Positions 11,238 to 18,669 of a DNA stretch of 64,000 bases are shown piece after piece. Below the pieces are notes generated by a model that saw nothing but the letters and a program-made list of their open reading frames with translations, was not told the DNA's origin and did no database searches. Numbering within the stretch: the stretch's first letter is position 1; each line of letters begins with the position of its first letter. The translations under genes and the position numbers were made by a program. Source of the stretch: Curtobacterium aurantiacum (GTDB lineage Bacteria; Actinomycetota; Actinomycetes; Actinomycetales; Microbacteriaceae); assembly GCF_018598555.1 (NCBI RefSeq), contig NZ_JAHEWN010000001.1, positions 310,001-374,000 on the forward strand. The letters run 5' to 3'.

Positions 11238-11771
11238 TCAGTCGGTCGCGCCGCCCGGGGGCTCCACGAGCAGTCCGACGCGGTCGTCCAGGTAGTCGGC
11301 GAGGGGGACTGCGGCGCCAGCGGCGGGGGACCAGCGGACGAGCGGCACGTCGTCGGCGACGACGAGCACACCCTCGGCACCGACGAGGGTGTCGTCGACG
11401 GGGATGGCGACGGCACCGTGGTTGACCGTGTCCCCGGCGGTGAAGTGGCCCTTCGCGGCGGCGGCACGGTAGGCGCGACGGACCTCGGCGGAGACCGACT
11501 GGTACTGCGACCGCCCCGGTTCGGTGACGCGGGTGATCGACCCGGTGGCCCAGACGCGGCCGGCTGTCTCGGGGGACGCCCCGATCAGGAGCGCGCCGAC
11601 CCGCCACACCCGGCCGAGTGGCCGCATCGTCGGGTCACGACGGATCCCGAGGACGGCCTTCGGCTGCACGTACTCGCCGAGTGCTTCGTCGGGGACGTCC
11701 GCGGCGCGGAGCCGTCGGGCCGCTGCGTCGAGGAGCTCCCGCGCCCGCTGCACTCCGTCCGTCACGTCCAC
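11238..11771 (-). CDS. Conserved actinobacterial protein of unknown function
   Basis: 177 residues from the GTG at 11771, a soluble protein of unknown function. Visible features are an N-terminal amphipathic helix (ARELLDAAARRLRAA), a central RPLGRVWRVGALLI segment and C-terminal repeated short strands ending in PLADYLDDRVGLLVEPP. No catalytic motif stands out. Similar genes next to SipW-type signal peptidases are sometimes named glutaminase in actinobacterial annotations; I see nothing to support that activity. The frame stays open to an ATG at 11861, giving a 207-residue alternative with a Pro-rich N-terminus. Its 5' part overlaps the end of the signal peptidase gene by 137 bases. Confidence 0.7.
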   Translation of the reverse strand: MDVTDGVQRARELLDAAARRLRAADVPDEALGEYVQPKAVLGIRRDPTMRPLGRVWRVGALLIGASPETAGRVWATGSITRVTEPGRSQYQSVSAEVRRAYRAAAAKGHFTAGDTVNHGAVAIPVDDTLVGAEGVLVVADDVPLVRWSPAAGAAVPLADYLDDRVGLLVEPPGGATD

Positions 11772-12417
11772 CGAGCCTAGACCGGGTGGTGGTCGTGGTC
11801 TCGGTGGTGGTCCGTTCGACGTGGTGCGCTGCGCTGCGGCGTCCGCGGACGGTGCCGGCACGGCGACGACGGGCCGTGCTGACGAAGCCGGCGGTCATCA
11901 TGACCGCGCCGTACGTCAGGAGAACGCCGGCGACCGCGGGGATGAGCCAGCTCCGCGACCCGTTGACGACCTGGTTGACGATGCCGATCTCCGGCACGGA
12001 GTACCAGACCACGCCACGGATCTGCACGGCGGTGACCGGTGCCGGGTCGGCCTCGGCGTTGTTGTCGCCCTTGAGCACGAAGGTCCGCTCGCCGTCCGAC
12101 GACGAGGCCACCGAGACCACCCGGTGACTGACGACCGCGGGCTGCCCGGACACGATCTGGTAGGTCACGACGTCGCCGACCCGGATGTCCTCGACCGGGG
12201 TCGGACGGACCACGAGCAGGGTGCCGGGGGGCAGCGTCGGCTCCATCGACCGCGTCAGGACCGTGAGCGGCATCGAGCCCGTGGCCTTCGGCACGACGAT
12301 CAGCACGACGGCGAGGCCCGCGACGATGAGCAGCAGTCCGGTGCTGACCCCGAACGCGATCGCGTGGACGACCGCACGCCACCCGGTCCTGGGTGCCCTG
12401 GGGCTCAGACGCCGCAT
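11635..12417 (-). CDS. SipW/archaeal-type signal peptidase I
   Basis: 260 residues, family S26B. An N-terminal helix (about 13-38) is followed by LTRSMEPTLPPGTLLVV, which holds the catalytic serine (SMEP), then DIRVGDVVTY, VSHRVV (the histidine that replaces lysine in S26B enzymes) and LKGDNNAEAD. A C-terminal helix lies around 175-200. It would cleave the alternative signal peptides of the three proteins encoded just upstream. The start overlaps the preceding stop by 13 bases. The last 60 or so residues are a Thr/Arg/Pro-rich tail without family resemblance that overlaps the next gene by 137 bases, so a shifted or lost stop is possible. Confidence 0.9.
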   Translation of the reverse strand: MRRLSPRAPRTGWRAVVHAIAFGVSTGLLLIVAGLAVVLIVVPKATGSMPLTVLTRSMEPTLPPGTLLVVRPTPVEDIRVGDVVTYQIVSGQPAVVSHRVVSVASSSDGERTFVLKGDNNAEADPAPVTAVQIRGVVWYSVPEIGIVNQVVNGSRSWLIPAVAGVLLTYGAVMMTAGFVSTARRRRAGTVRGRRSAAHHVERTTTETTTTTRSRLGGRDGRSAAGAGAPRRSGPTAPRRGRPRRSTRRVRAAEGRPRDPS

Positions 12418-13301
12418 CGGATCGCCGCCCCGTTGTCCTGGGTGAAGAGCGTCACCTTGCCGGTGCCCGCGACGGTGGTCGTGGGGTTGCCGGCGCTGTC
12501 GAGCACCTTGACGGTGACGGTCAGCGTGCCGGCGGTGCCGGCGCTCGTGGGGATGTCCGGCGGCGCGATGGTGATGAACGCCGAGTAGTCCTGCGCCTTG
12601 TGCCCGACGGGGGTCGAACCGACGTAGGCCCCGTACCAGGTGTCCATCGGGCGGTTCGCGGCGTCCCACCGCACTTCGACGTACCAGCCGCCGTGGTCCG
12701 TGCAGACGAGCGACGGGGTGGCGTCGACCGTCGCCGCCGGGGTGGTCAGGGTGAAGCCGCCCGTCACGACACCGGAGGTCCAGGTCCCGCTCGTGACCGT
12801 GAGGTTGACGTTCACCTTGGCGGTCGAACCGGCCGGGGCGGACGACTGCAGGGTGCTGCGGGTGCACCAGACGGCGGAGGCGCCAGCGGCGAGCTTCGCG
12901 GTCATGCTCGGCAACGACGCCCAGCTGCCGGTGACCGACCCGCTGCCGACGGCCGTGCTCGTGGTGCAGGCAGCGGCCGAGGTGACCGGCCAGGCGACGA
13001 CGGTGACGGCCTTCGCGAGTGCGGCCGAGCTGCCGGAGACGACGGAGACCGTGGTTGTGGCGCTGCCGCCGAGGGTGCCGGAGTCGGTCAGCGTGATCGG
13101 CTTCGTCGTCGAGGTGACGCTCGCCGAGAACGCCGTGGTGAGTGCGCTCGTGCCGCTGATCGACGCGGCGACCTTCCCGATCGTGGTGCTCGCGGCGGTG
13201 GTGCTGGCCGAGCTCCACACCGCCCACGCGGCACTCGAGGTGCCACCGACGAGCACGGCGGTGAGGAGCGCGGCGACGAGGAGTCGGAGGCGGCGGTTCA
13301 T
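12405..13301 (-). CDS. Secreted SipW-substrate protein, TasA/camelysin-like
   Basis: 298 residues. The signal sequence is of the SipW-dependent type: short MNRRLRLL n-region, hydrophobic core to about residue 26, then AVWSSAS just after the helix. The mature part is Ser/Thr/Ala-rich with many short beta-type segments (TTTVSVVSGSSAAL, KVNVNLTV) and four cysteines (AACTTS, WCTR, LVCTD, RCGV) that may form two disulfides. TasA is a biofilm fibre protein in Bacillus; here a surface fibre or matrix role is inference from the signal type and the signal peptidase next to it. The start overlaps the previous stop (ATGA). Confidence 0.8.
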   Translation of the reverse strand: MNRRLRLLVAALLTAVLVGGTSSAAWAVWSSASTTAASTTIGKVAASISGTSALTTAFSASVTSTTKPITLTDSGTLGGSATTTVSVVSGSSAALAKAVTVVAWPVTSAAACTTSTAVGSGSVTGSWASLPSMTAKLAAGASAVWCTRSTLQSSAPAGSTAKVNVNLTVTSGTWTSGVVTGGFTLTTPAATVDATPSLVCTDHGGWYVEVRWDAANRPMDTWYGAYVGSTPVGHKAQDYSAFITIAPPDIPTSAGTAGTLTVTVKVLDSAGNPTTTVAGTGKVTLFTQDNGAAIRCGV

Positions 13302-13876
13302 GCGGAGACCTGCGTTCCGGTGACGGTGAGGGTGAGGTCGGTGGTGGCGCCCGCGACGGACTGCGGGGCGTCGGCGTCGAGTGCCATCTCGAGGCACCCG
13401 ATCCCGCTGGTTCCCGCCGGCAGGGTGAACGAACCGGTGCCGGTGTCGAAGGCGGCGAGCCGACCGCTCGTGCCGGTGAGCCCGGGGACGCACTTCGCGG
13501 TCGACGACACCATCGCGAGGTGCAGCGTCAGCTCACCGGTCGCCGCCGCGACGGACGACTTCGCGGACGTCGTCGCGACGCGCATCGACAGGGGGATCGA
13601 TCCGGTGTTCCGTACCGTGAAGGTGCCGGTGGTGCTCGTGCCGGGCCCGAGGACCGCGGTGTTCATCGCCGTCGTGCTGCCGACCGTGATGGTCGCCGTG
13701 GCCGAGTGCACGGCGGTGCCCGAGGTGCTGGCGGTCCCGTTCCACAGCGCGTACGTGCCGCCGGTGCCGAGGAGCGCCGTGCCGACCGCGACGACCAGGG
13801 CGAGCGCGACCGGCCACACCCAACGGTGCCGTCGGGCTGCGCGGTGGCGTCCCGTCGTCCGTGGTGTGGCGGTCAT
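13298..13876 (-). CDS. Secreted SipW-substrate protein
   Basis: 192 residues. A basic n-region (RHRAARRHR) and a helix at about 20-40 are followed by GTYALWNGTAS, the ALW motif that marks SipW-type substrates. The mature part has beta-rich repeats ending NTGSIPLSMRV and LTLTVTGTQVSA and two cysteines (KCVPG, IGCLEM). The gene has CAGGAGC upstream of its ATG and lies 45 bases after the preceding gene; its stop overlaps the next start by four bases, so the three products and the peptidase should be made together. Confidence 0.82.
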   Translation of the reverse strand: MTATPRTTGRHRAARRHRWVWPVALALVVAVGTALLGTGGTYALWNGTASTSGTAVHSATATITVGSTTAMNTAVLGPGTSTTGTFTVRNTGSIPLSMRVATTSAKSSVAAATGELTLHLAMVSSTAKCVPGLTGTSGRLAAFDTGTGSFTLPAGTSGIGCLEMALDADAPQSVAGATTDLTLTVTGTQVSA

Positions 13877-13921
13877 GTGGCTGCTCCTGGTCGTCGTGGT
13901 CGGTGGGGTGCGATCGGGGGA

Positions 13922-14476
13922 TCAGGAACCGATCGCGGTCTGGGTGAGCGTGAAGGCGAGCGCGCTCAGGTTGATCGAGCCGCCCTGGCCGGTGGTCGCC
14001 GAGGCGGGGAGCGTCACGGTGAAGACGACCTTGACCGTCGAGGTCGACGCGGACGGCGAGACCACGAAGGTGTTCGCGTTCGACGAGGACTGCACGACCG
14101 AGGCGCTCGACGAGGTCACGGCCAGCGTCTTCGTCGTGGCGGCGAGCAGCGCGGCGTCGCCGGTGATGCTCTGGTTGGCGTAGGTCAGGTTCGCCTTGAG
14201 GTCCTGGCCGGTCGCGCCGATGTTCAGCGTCTGCGTGAACTGGAACGTGTTGCCCGGGACCATCAGGGCCTTCGTCGGGTCGATCGCGGTGGAACGACCG
14301 TTCGTGATGTCCGTCCAGGCACCGTCGTTGTTGGCGCTCAGCGTCAGCGTGCCGGCGTTCACGGAGGACGCGGCGCTCGAGGCGCTGGCGTTCCAGAGGG
14401 CGAACGTGCCGGCACCGCCGAGGAGGAGGGCGACGCCTGCTGCGCCGGCGATGGCACCGGTGACGATCTTGTGCAT
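13922..14476 (-). CDS. Secreted SipW-substrate protein, first gene of the operon
   Basis: 184 residues from the ATG at 14476 (an upstream in-frame ATG at 14530 would add 18 residues without signal character). The signal peptide MHKIVTGAIAGAAGVALLLG is followed by GTFALWNASAS, again the ALW motif after the helix. The mature part has no cysteines and is Ser/Thr-rich with TQTLNIGATGQDLKANLTYA. It resembles the alternate-type signal peptide families of actinobacteria. As promoter-proximal gene it may be the main structural subunit, with the other two as minor or anchor subunits; that division is inference. Confidence 0.82.
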   Translation of the reverse strand: MHKIVTGAIAGAAGVALLLGGAGTFALWNASASSAASSVNAGTLTLSANNDGAWTDITNGRSTAIDPTKALMVPGNTFQFTQTLNIGATGQDLKANLTYANQSITGDAALLAATTKTLAVTSSSASVVQSSSNANTFVVSPSASTSTVKVVFTVTLPASATTGQGGSINLSALAFTLTQTAIGS

Positions 14477-14869
14477 GAGGGGTGGATCCGTTCCTGCGTG
14501 CCCGGGCACGCTGAAGCCCACCGGTGACATTCGGGCGTCGTTCCGGTGGGGAGGTTGTCATCGACCCAGTGGTTGGAGGGGGTCGCGGCTGACCGGTGCC
14601 GAGAACGGTCGCCGGGCCTCGGAGCGCATGTGCTGCTGCTCGGGCGGGCTGGACTCGCTCTGGTGACGACGGTACTCGTCCCCCAAAGTGCGGACAAGCG
14701 AGAACGATCGTTCACCAAGGCCCCAGAACGGGGGGCATTTGAGTCCCCGACAAGGAGGACACGTTTTGTACCCCAGTTTCTGGGTGCCCACTGTACGAAA
14801 ACATGGCGCAATCGCAAGGAATGTGAGTACGCCGCTCGCCGTTGCACCGTCCGGAAACGAGGAGGGCCC
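14477..14869. promoter_or_regulatory. Divergent regulatory region, long leader of pnuC
   Basis: 393 bases between the SipW-substrate operon (leftward) and pnuC (rightward). The part 14680-14815 is less GC-rich than its surroundings and full of symmetry: a perfect 12-base palindrome GAACGATCGTTC at 14702-14713; a GGGG...CCCC hairpin at about 14730-14748; and a composite stem at 14764-14802 in which GTTTTGTAC pairs with GTACGAAAAC (one bulged base) around an inner CCCAG-TTT-CTGGG hairpin. This could be an operator plus a structured 5' leader. No named riboswitch class could be recognised by eye. SD sequence GGAGGG lies just before the pnuC ATG. Confidence 0.5.
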
Positions 14870-15535
14870 ATGGACATCGTGCGCTGGTTGTTCGACGCGC
14901 AGATCGTCATCGGCGACCAGACGGTGCTCTGGCGCGAGGTGATCGGCAACGTCTTCGGGCTGCTCAGCGCCCTCGGTGGCATGCGCCGCAAGGTGTGGGC
15001 CTGGCCGGTCGGACTGATCGGCAACGCGTTGCTCTTCACCGTCTTCATGGGGGCGCTGTTCGACACCCCGAACCCGGTCAACCTGCTCGGACAGGCCGGC
15101 CGTCAGGTGATGTTCATCATCGTGAGCATCTACGGCTGGTACCGGTGGACGCACCGCCCCGAGGACGCGACGACCGTGATCGACCCGCACTGGGCCTCCT
15201 GGCGGACCCGTCTGCTGCTCGTCGTCGGCCTGGTCGGCGGCACCGCCCTGCTGACCCCCGTCTTCCGAGCCCTCGGGTCCTACGAGCCGGTGTGGAGCGA
15301 CGCCTGGATCTTCGTCGGCTCACTCCTCGCCACCTACGGCATGGCGAAGGGGTGGGTCGAGTTCTGGCTCGTCTGGGTGGCGGTCGACCTGGTCGGTGTC
15401 CCGCTGCTGTTCTCGGCGGGGTACTACGCGTCCGGCCTGATGTACGTCTTCTACGGGGTGTTCACCCTGACCGGGTTCTTCGTGTGGATGCGCCAGCGGG
15501 TCCGTCCGCCGGCGGCGCCGATCACCGTCGGCTGA
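14870..15535 (+). CDS. pnuC: Nicotinamide riboside/mononucleotide transporter PnuC
   Basis: 221 residues, about seven membrane helices, PnuC family. Characteristic segments are EVIGNVFGLLSALGGMRRKVWAWPVGLIGN near the start, QXXFXXXXXYGWYRW (here RQVMFIIVSIYGWYRW), and the C-terminal EFWLVWVAVDLVGVPL and YVFYGVFTLTGFFVW. It takes up nicotinamide riboside for NAD synthesis by facilitated diffusion coupled to intracellular phosphorylation. The ATG at 14870 has GGAGGG five bases upstream. No NadR kinase gene is adjacent, and the long leader suggests control at the RNA or operator level. Confidence 0.92.
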   Translation: MDIVRWLFDAQIVIGDQTVLWREVIGNVFGLLSALGGMRRKVWAWPVGLIGNALLFTVFMGALFDTPNPVNLLGQAGRQVMFIIVSIYGWYRWTHRPEDATTVIDPHWASWRTRLLLVVGLVGGTALLTPVFRALGSYEPVWSDAWIFVGSLLATYGMAKGWVEFWLVWVAVDLVGVPLLFSAGYYASGLMYVFYGVFTLTGFFVWMRQRVRPPAAPITVG

Positions 15536-15645
15536 CCGGCCGGCGCAGCCGGGGCCGACCGATCGCGCCACGGGCTGACCCGAGCAGGAGCACGGCCCCC
15601 GGTCTGGGACGAGACAAACCCGCCGCGATGCGCTGTGATGGTCTG

Positions 15646-16278
15646 ATGGAACCGCTGCATGCCGAACGCGCCGAGGACGACGAGTCCCTCGCCGAACGCA
15701 CGGTGCGCGCGGCCATCCGGGCCTACCGACTGCACCCGTTCGACGCCGTCGACGCCGCGGTCATCGCCGAGGTCGCGGGCATCCCGCTCGAGACCGTCGA
15801 GCGGCTGTTCCCGACCTGGGACGGCCTGCTGCTCGTCACGTACGACCGGTGGTCGCAGCTGCGGGGGACGCGGCGCAGGAACCCCCCGACGTGCACGATC
15901 GCGCACGTCCGCCTGACCCTCGCCGAGGACGTCGCCGATCCCGGCCTCGTCCGGGTGCTCGCGGGACTCATCACCGTGGCGAGCTCGGACTCCGGGTTCG
16001 CCGAACTGTTCCGCAAGCGCTTCGAGGAGTACGCCGAGCAGCTGACCGTCGGCCTGCAGCGCGACTTCGACCAGGGCGCGGAAGAAGCGGGCATCCCGGC
16101 CTACCAGGCCGCCACCCAGCTGCTGGCGATGTACGAGGGGCTGCAGATCCAGATGCTCGTCCGCCCGCACATCGACGTCCTGGTCGAGTTCGACCGGGCG
16201 GCGAACACCCTGCGCCAGGGCTGGAAGCGGCACGCCGTCCCCTCGTGGGACCTCGACGAGGCACCTGTCCGCGTCTGA
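15646..16278 (+). CDS. TetR-like transcriptional regulator
   Basis: 210 residues. The N-terminal part has a TetR-type three-helix DNA-binding fold (about 18-68) with AVDAAVIAEVAGIPLETVERLFPTWDGLL, where the usual tyrosine/phenylalanine pair at the end of the HTH is RLF. The rest is helical with a ligand-domain pattern (GFAELFRKRFEEYAEQL, AATQLLAMYEGLQIQMLVRPHID). The target is unknown; the convergent ABC exporter ends 26 bases away but is not divergent from it, so local control is not obvious. An in-frame ATG at 15628 would add six residues. Confidence 0.8.
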   Translation: MEPLHAERAEDDESLAERTVRAAIRAYRLHPFDAVDAAVIAEVAGIPLETVERLFPTWDGLLLVTYDRWSQLRGTRRRNPPTCTIAHVRLTLAEDVADPGLVRVLAGLITVASSDSGFAELFRKRFEEYAEQLTVGLQRDFDQGAEEAGIPAYQAATQLLAMYEGLQIQMLVRPHIDVLVEFDRAANTLRQGWKRHAVPSWDLDEAPVRV

Positions 16279-16304
16279 CCCGCCCGGGCGGCGACGGACC
16301 GACG

Positions 16305-17525
16305 TCAGCCCCGCCGCCCCCGCCGCCACGACAGCACCTGCCGCACCGTCACCTTCGACCCGTACTGCGCGACCGAGTGCCGGAACAGGTACTCGGCGAA
16401 CCACAGCAGCAGCCCGGCGACGACGAACACCTCGACGATGCAGACCACCGACTCCGTCACGGTGAGGGCACCGACCGCGTTCCGCACCATCGCGGTGATC
16501 GGCGTGAAGGTCGGGAAGTACGTGAAGAACTGCGCGACGGGCGAGGTCGGTGTCGTCATCACGAAGAACGCCGCGTACAGCGGGATGATGAGCGCGAAGA
16601 TCGCGGCCGACTGCAGCGCCGAGGCGTCCTTGATCGACGGGACAGCGGCCCCGACGGCGACGAACAGCCCGGAAGCGAGCAGTACGCCGCCCACGAGCAG
16701 CAGCGCCCCGGTGACCATCCGCCACGGGTCGACGGTCAGGCCGCCGAGCCGCGACGACACCAGCGGCAGCGCGACGAGCAGCCCGATCAACCCGGGCACG
16801 ACGAACACGCTGACCTGCACGAAGCCGACGAGCAGCATCGCGATCACCTTGCCGCGGATCAGGTCGCCCGCGGTGACCGTGGTCAGGATCATCTCGGAGA
16901 TCCGGTTCTCCTTCTCCTCGACCACGACGGTGACCATCCGCGCGGCGAGCAGGATCACGAGCCCGAAGAACGCCGCCACGAACAGGAACGGCGGCACGAC
17001 GGACAACCAGCCGGGCGCGACCCGGCCGTCCGCGTAGGTGGTGACGTCGGTGGCGGGCGGACTGCGCAGCAGCTCGACGGTCTCGCGGTCGTCCACCGAC
17101 GCGGCGACGCTCTGCTCGAGCACCCGCTCGGCGAGCGACGAGTACACCCCGTTGGCGAACAGCCCCCGGTCGGCGGCGTCGACGCGGATCGCGGTGGTGG
17201 ACGGCGACGACGGGAACACGATGAAGGCGTCGAGGTCACCGGAGCGCACAGCGGCCCGGTCCGCCGCGGCGTCGGTCGACGGCGTCCCGCCCCACTTCGC
17301 GGCGACGGACTCGGACACCAGGCCGGACTCGTCGACGTAGTGGAACGGGGTCTTCGTGGCCGACGACCCGGACACCACGGAGTTCGTGCCGGCCGCCTGA
17401 CCGATGCCGACGAGCAGCGACACGACCACGATGACCACCGGCAGCGCGAGGGTGCCGATCCAGAACGCGGGCTTCTTCACCGCCCGGACGAACTCGAAGC
17501 GCACGACGGTGCCGAGGTTGCTCAC
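16305..17525 (-). CDS. ABC-2 type permease, NatB-like sodium export family
   Basis: 406 residues. One helix near the N-terminus (about 22-42) precedes an extracytoplasmic domain of about 150 residues, then five to six helices fill the C-terminal half. The segment VVEEKENRISEMILTTV in the cytoplasmic loop before helix 2 is characteristic of NatB/YhaP-type proteins. Together with the ATPase encoded upstream it would form an exporter for Na+ or a small toxic compound. The GTG start overlaps the ATPase stop (GTGA). Confidence 0.87.
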   Translation of the reverse strand: MSNLGTVVRFEFVRAVKKPAFWIGTLALPVVIVVVSLLVGIGQAAGTNSVVSGSSATKTPFHYVDESGLVSESVAAKWGGTPSTDAAADRAAVRSGDLDAFIVFPSSPSTTAIRVDAADRGLFANGVYSSLAERVLEQSVAASVDDRETVELLRSPPATDVTTYADGRVAPGWLSVVPPFLFVAAFFGLVILLAARMVTVVVEEKENRISEMILTTVTAGDLIRGKVIAMLLVGFVQVSVFVVPGLIGLLVALPLVSSRLGGLTVDPWRMVTGALLLVGGVLLASGLFVAVGAAVPSIKDASALQSAAIFALIIPLYAAFFVMTTPTSPVAQFFTYFPTFTPITAMVRNAVGALTVTESVVCIVEVFVVAGLLLWFAEYLFRHSVAQYGSKVTVRQVLSWRRGRRG

Positions 17526-18457
17526 GCGGCGGCTCCGTCGGCGGACGCAGCGGCCAGGGCGTCGTGCCCGTACACCTGCACGAAGATCTCGTCGAGCGGG
17601 ATCCGGCGCATCTCGAACGCGGTGACGTGCACCCCGGCCGCGATGAGTCCTGCCAGGATGTCCGCGCCGTCCGGAGCGGCGGCCTGGGTCGGCACGAGGT
17701 ACGCGACGTGCCCCTCGTGCCGGGCGAGCCGGTACAGCTGTGACCGCGGCACGGGGCCGTCGAGCCCCACGCGGGCGACGGCACCGCCGAAGGCGTCCTG
17801 CACGTCGGGCACCGAGCCGTACGCGGCGGCCCGGCCGTCCTTGAGCAGCAGGATGCGGTCGCAGAGCCGCTCGACCTCGTCCATGTGGTGCGTCACGAGG
17901 ACCACGGTGGCGCCGTCGGTCTTCCGCTCGTCGACCAGGTCGAGCAGGAGCCGCCGGTTGACCGGGTCGAGCCCCTTCGTCGGTTCGTCGAGGATGAGCA
18001 GCCGGGGCCGGTCCATGATCGTGATGCCGAGCTGCACCTTCTGCTGCTGCCCGCCGGAGAGCTTGTCGACGCGCAGCTTCGCACGGTCGGCAAGGCCCAC
18101 GCGCGCCAGGTAGTCCATGCTCCACGCGGTCGCCTCGGCGCCGCGGAGCCCGCGCAGGCGCCCGAAGTAGGTCATCACGTCGATGACGGACTCCTTGCGG
18201 TACAGCCCGCGCTCTTCGGGCAGGTAGCCGATGCCGCCGGTGGCCGGCCGGTAGGGGCGGCCGTCGATCGTCAGGGTCCCCGACGTCGGCGTGGTGATGC
18301 CGAGCAGGGCCCGGATGGTCGTGGTCTTGCCGGAGCCGTTGCTGCCGAGCAGCCCGAACGTCTCACCGGGAGCGACGTCGAACGACAGTCCGTCGACCAC
18401 GTTGCGGTCCCCGAACCGCATCACGAAGTCCTGCACGCCGATGCTCGCCCCGCTCAT
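17522..18457 (-). CDS. ABC transporter ATPase, NatA-like
   Basis: 311 residues. Walker A GSNGSGKTTT, Q-loop region GYLPEERGLYRKESV, signature LSGGQQQKVQ, Walker B LLILDEPTKGLDPVN and H-loop VTHHMDEVERLCD. The EERGLY motif and the C-terminal domain of about 80 residues (ending LDEIFVQVYG) match NatA-type exporters. It pairs with the permease gene that overlaps its stop. The ATG at 18457 is preceded by a 16-bp inverted repeat and GTACGCCC-type direct repeats (18505-18583), where its promoter must lie. Confidence 0.9.
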   Translation of the reverse strand: MSGASIGVQDFVMRFGDRNVVDGLSFDVAPGETFGLLGSNGSGKTTTIRALLGITTPTSGTLTIDGRPYRPATGGIGYLPEERGLYRKESVIDVMTYFGRLRGLRGAEATAWSMDYLARVGLADRAKLRVDKLSGGQQQKVQLGITIMDRPRLLILDEPTKGLDPVNRRLLLDLVDERKTDGATVVLVTHHMDEVERLCDRILLLKDGRAAAYGSVPDVQDAFGGAVARVGLDGPVPRSQLYRLARHEGHVAYLVPTQAAAPDGADILAGLIAAGVHVTAFEMRRIPLDEIFVQVYGHDALAAASADGAAA

Positions 18458-18504
18458 GCGGCGACCCTACCGGTGGTTTCTTCCCAGAACGGCCGCGATG
18501 GGTT

Positions 18505-18583
18505 GCGGAAACGGGCGTACCTGGTCGGAACGTTCGACTCAGTACGCCCGTTTCCGCCGGGTACGCCCGTTTCGCCCAGGTAC
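18505..18583. repeat. 16-bp perfect inverted repeat plus direct repeats
   Basis: GCGGAAACGGGCGTAC (18505-18520) is exactly complementary to 18542-18557 with a 21-base loop. The right arm motif GTACGCCCGTTTC then recurs at 18561-18573, and GTACGCCCC follows at 18580. The array lies upstream of the NatA-like ATPase and downstream of the GH13 terminator, so it may be an operator array or part of a terminator/repeat element. Confidence 0.6.
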
Positions 18584-18595
18584 GCCCCGACAGGC

Positions 18596-18637
18596 GGACG
18601 GGAGGCGCGGTGCCGGCTGGCACCGCGCCTCCCGTCC
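18596..18637. terminator. Family A inverted repeat, terminator of the GH13 operon
   Basis: Two perfectly complementary 19-base arms (GGACGGGAGGCGCGGTGCC and its complement) around a four-base loop, 33 bases past the stop of the alpha-glucosidase gene. The right flank carries GGTCGCG, the conserved flank of this repeat family, which recurs at 31240, 34863, 40782, 54311, 56731 and 59862. Confidence 0.75.
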
Positions 18638-18669
18638 GTCATCCGGTCGCGCCCAGGGCGCGGGTCGCG

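Noticed and set aside
9195-11780. 861-codon plus-strand open frame across the Eis gene and the repeat block
   Set aside because: It is antisense to two real genes and continues through the repeats; composition is Arg/Gly/His-rich without any domain.
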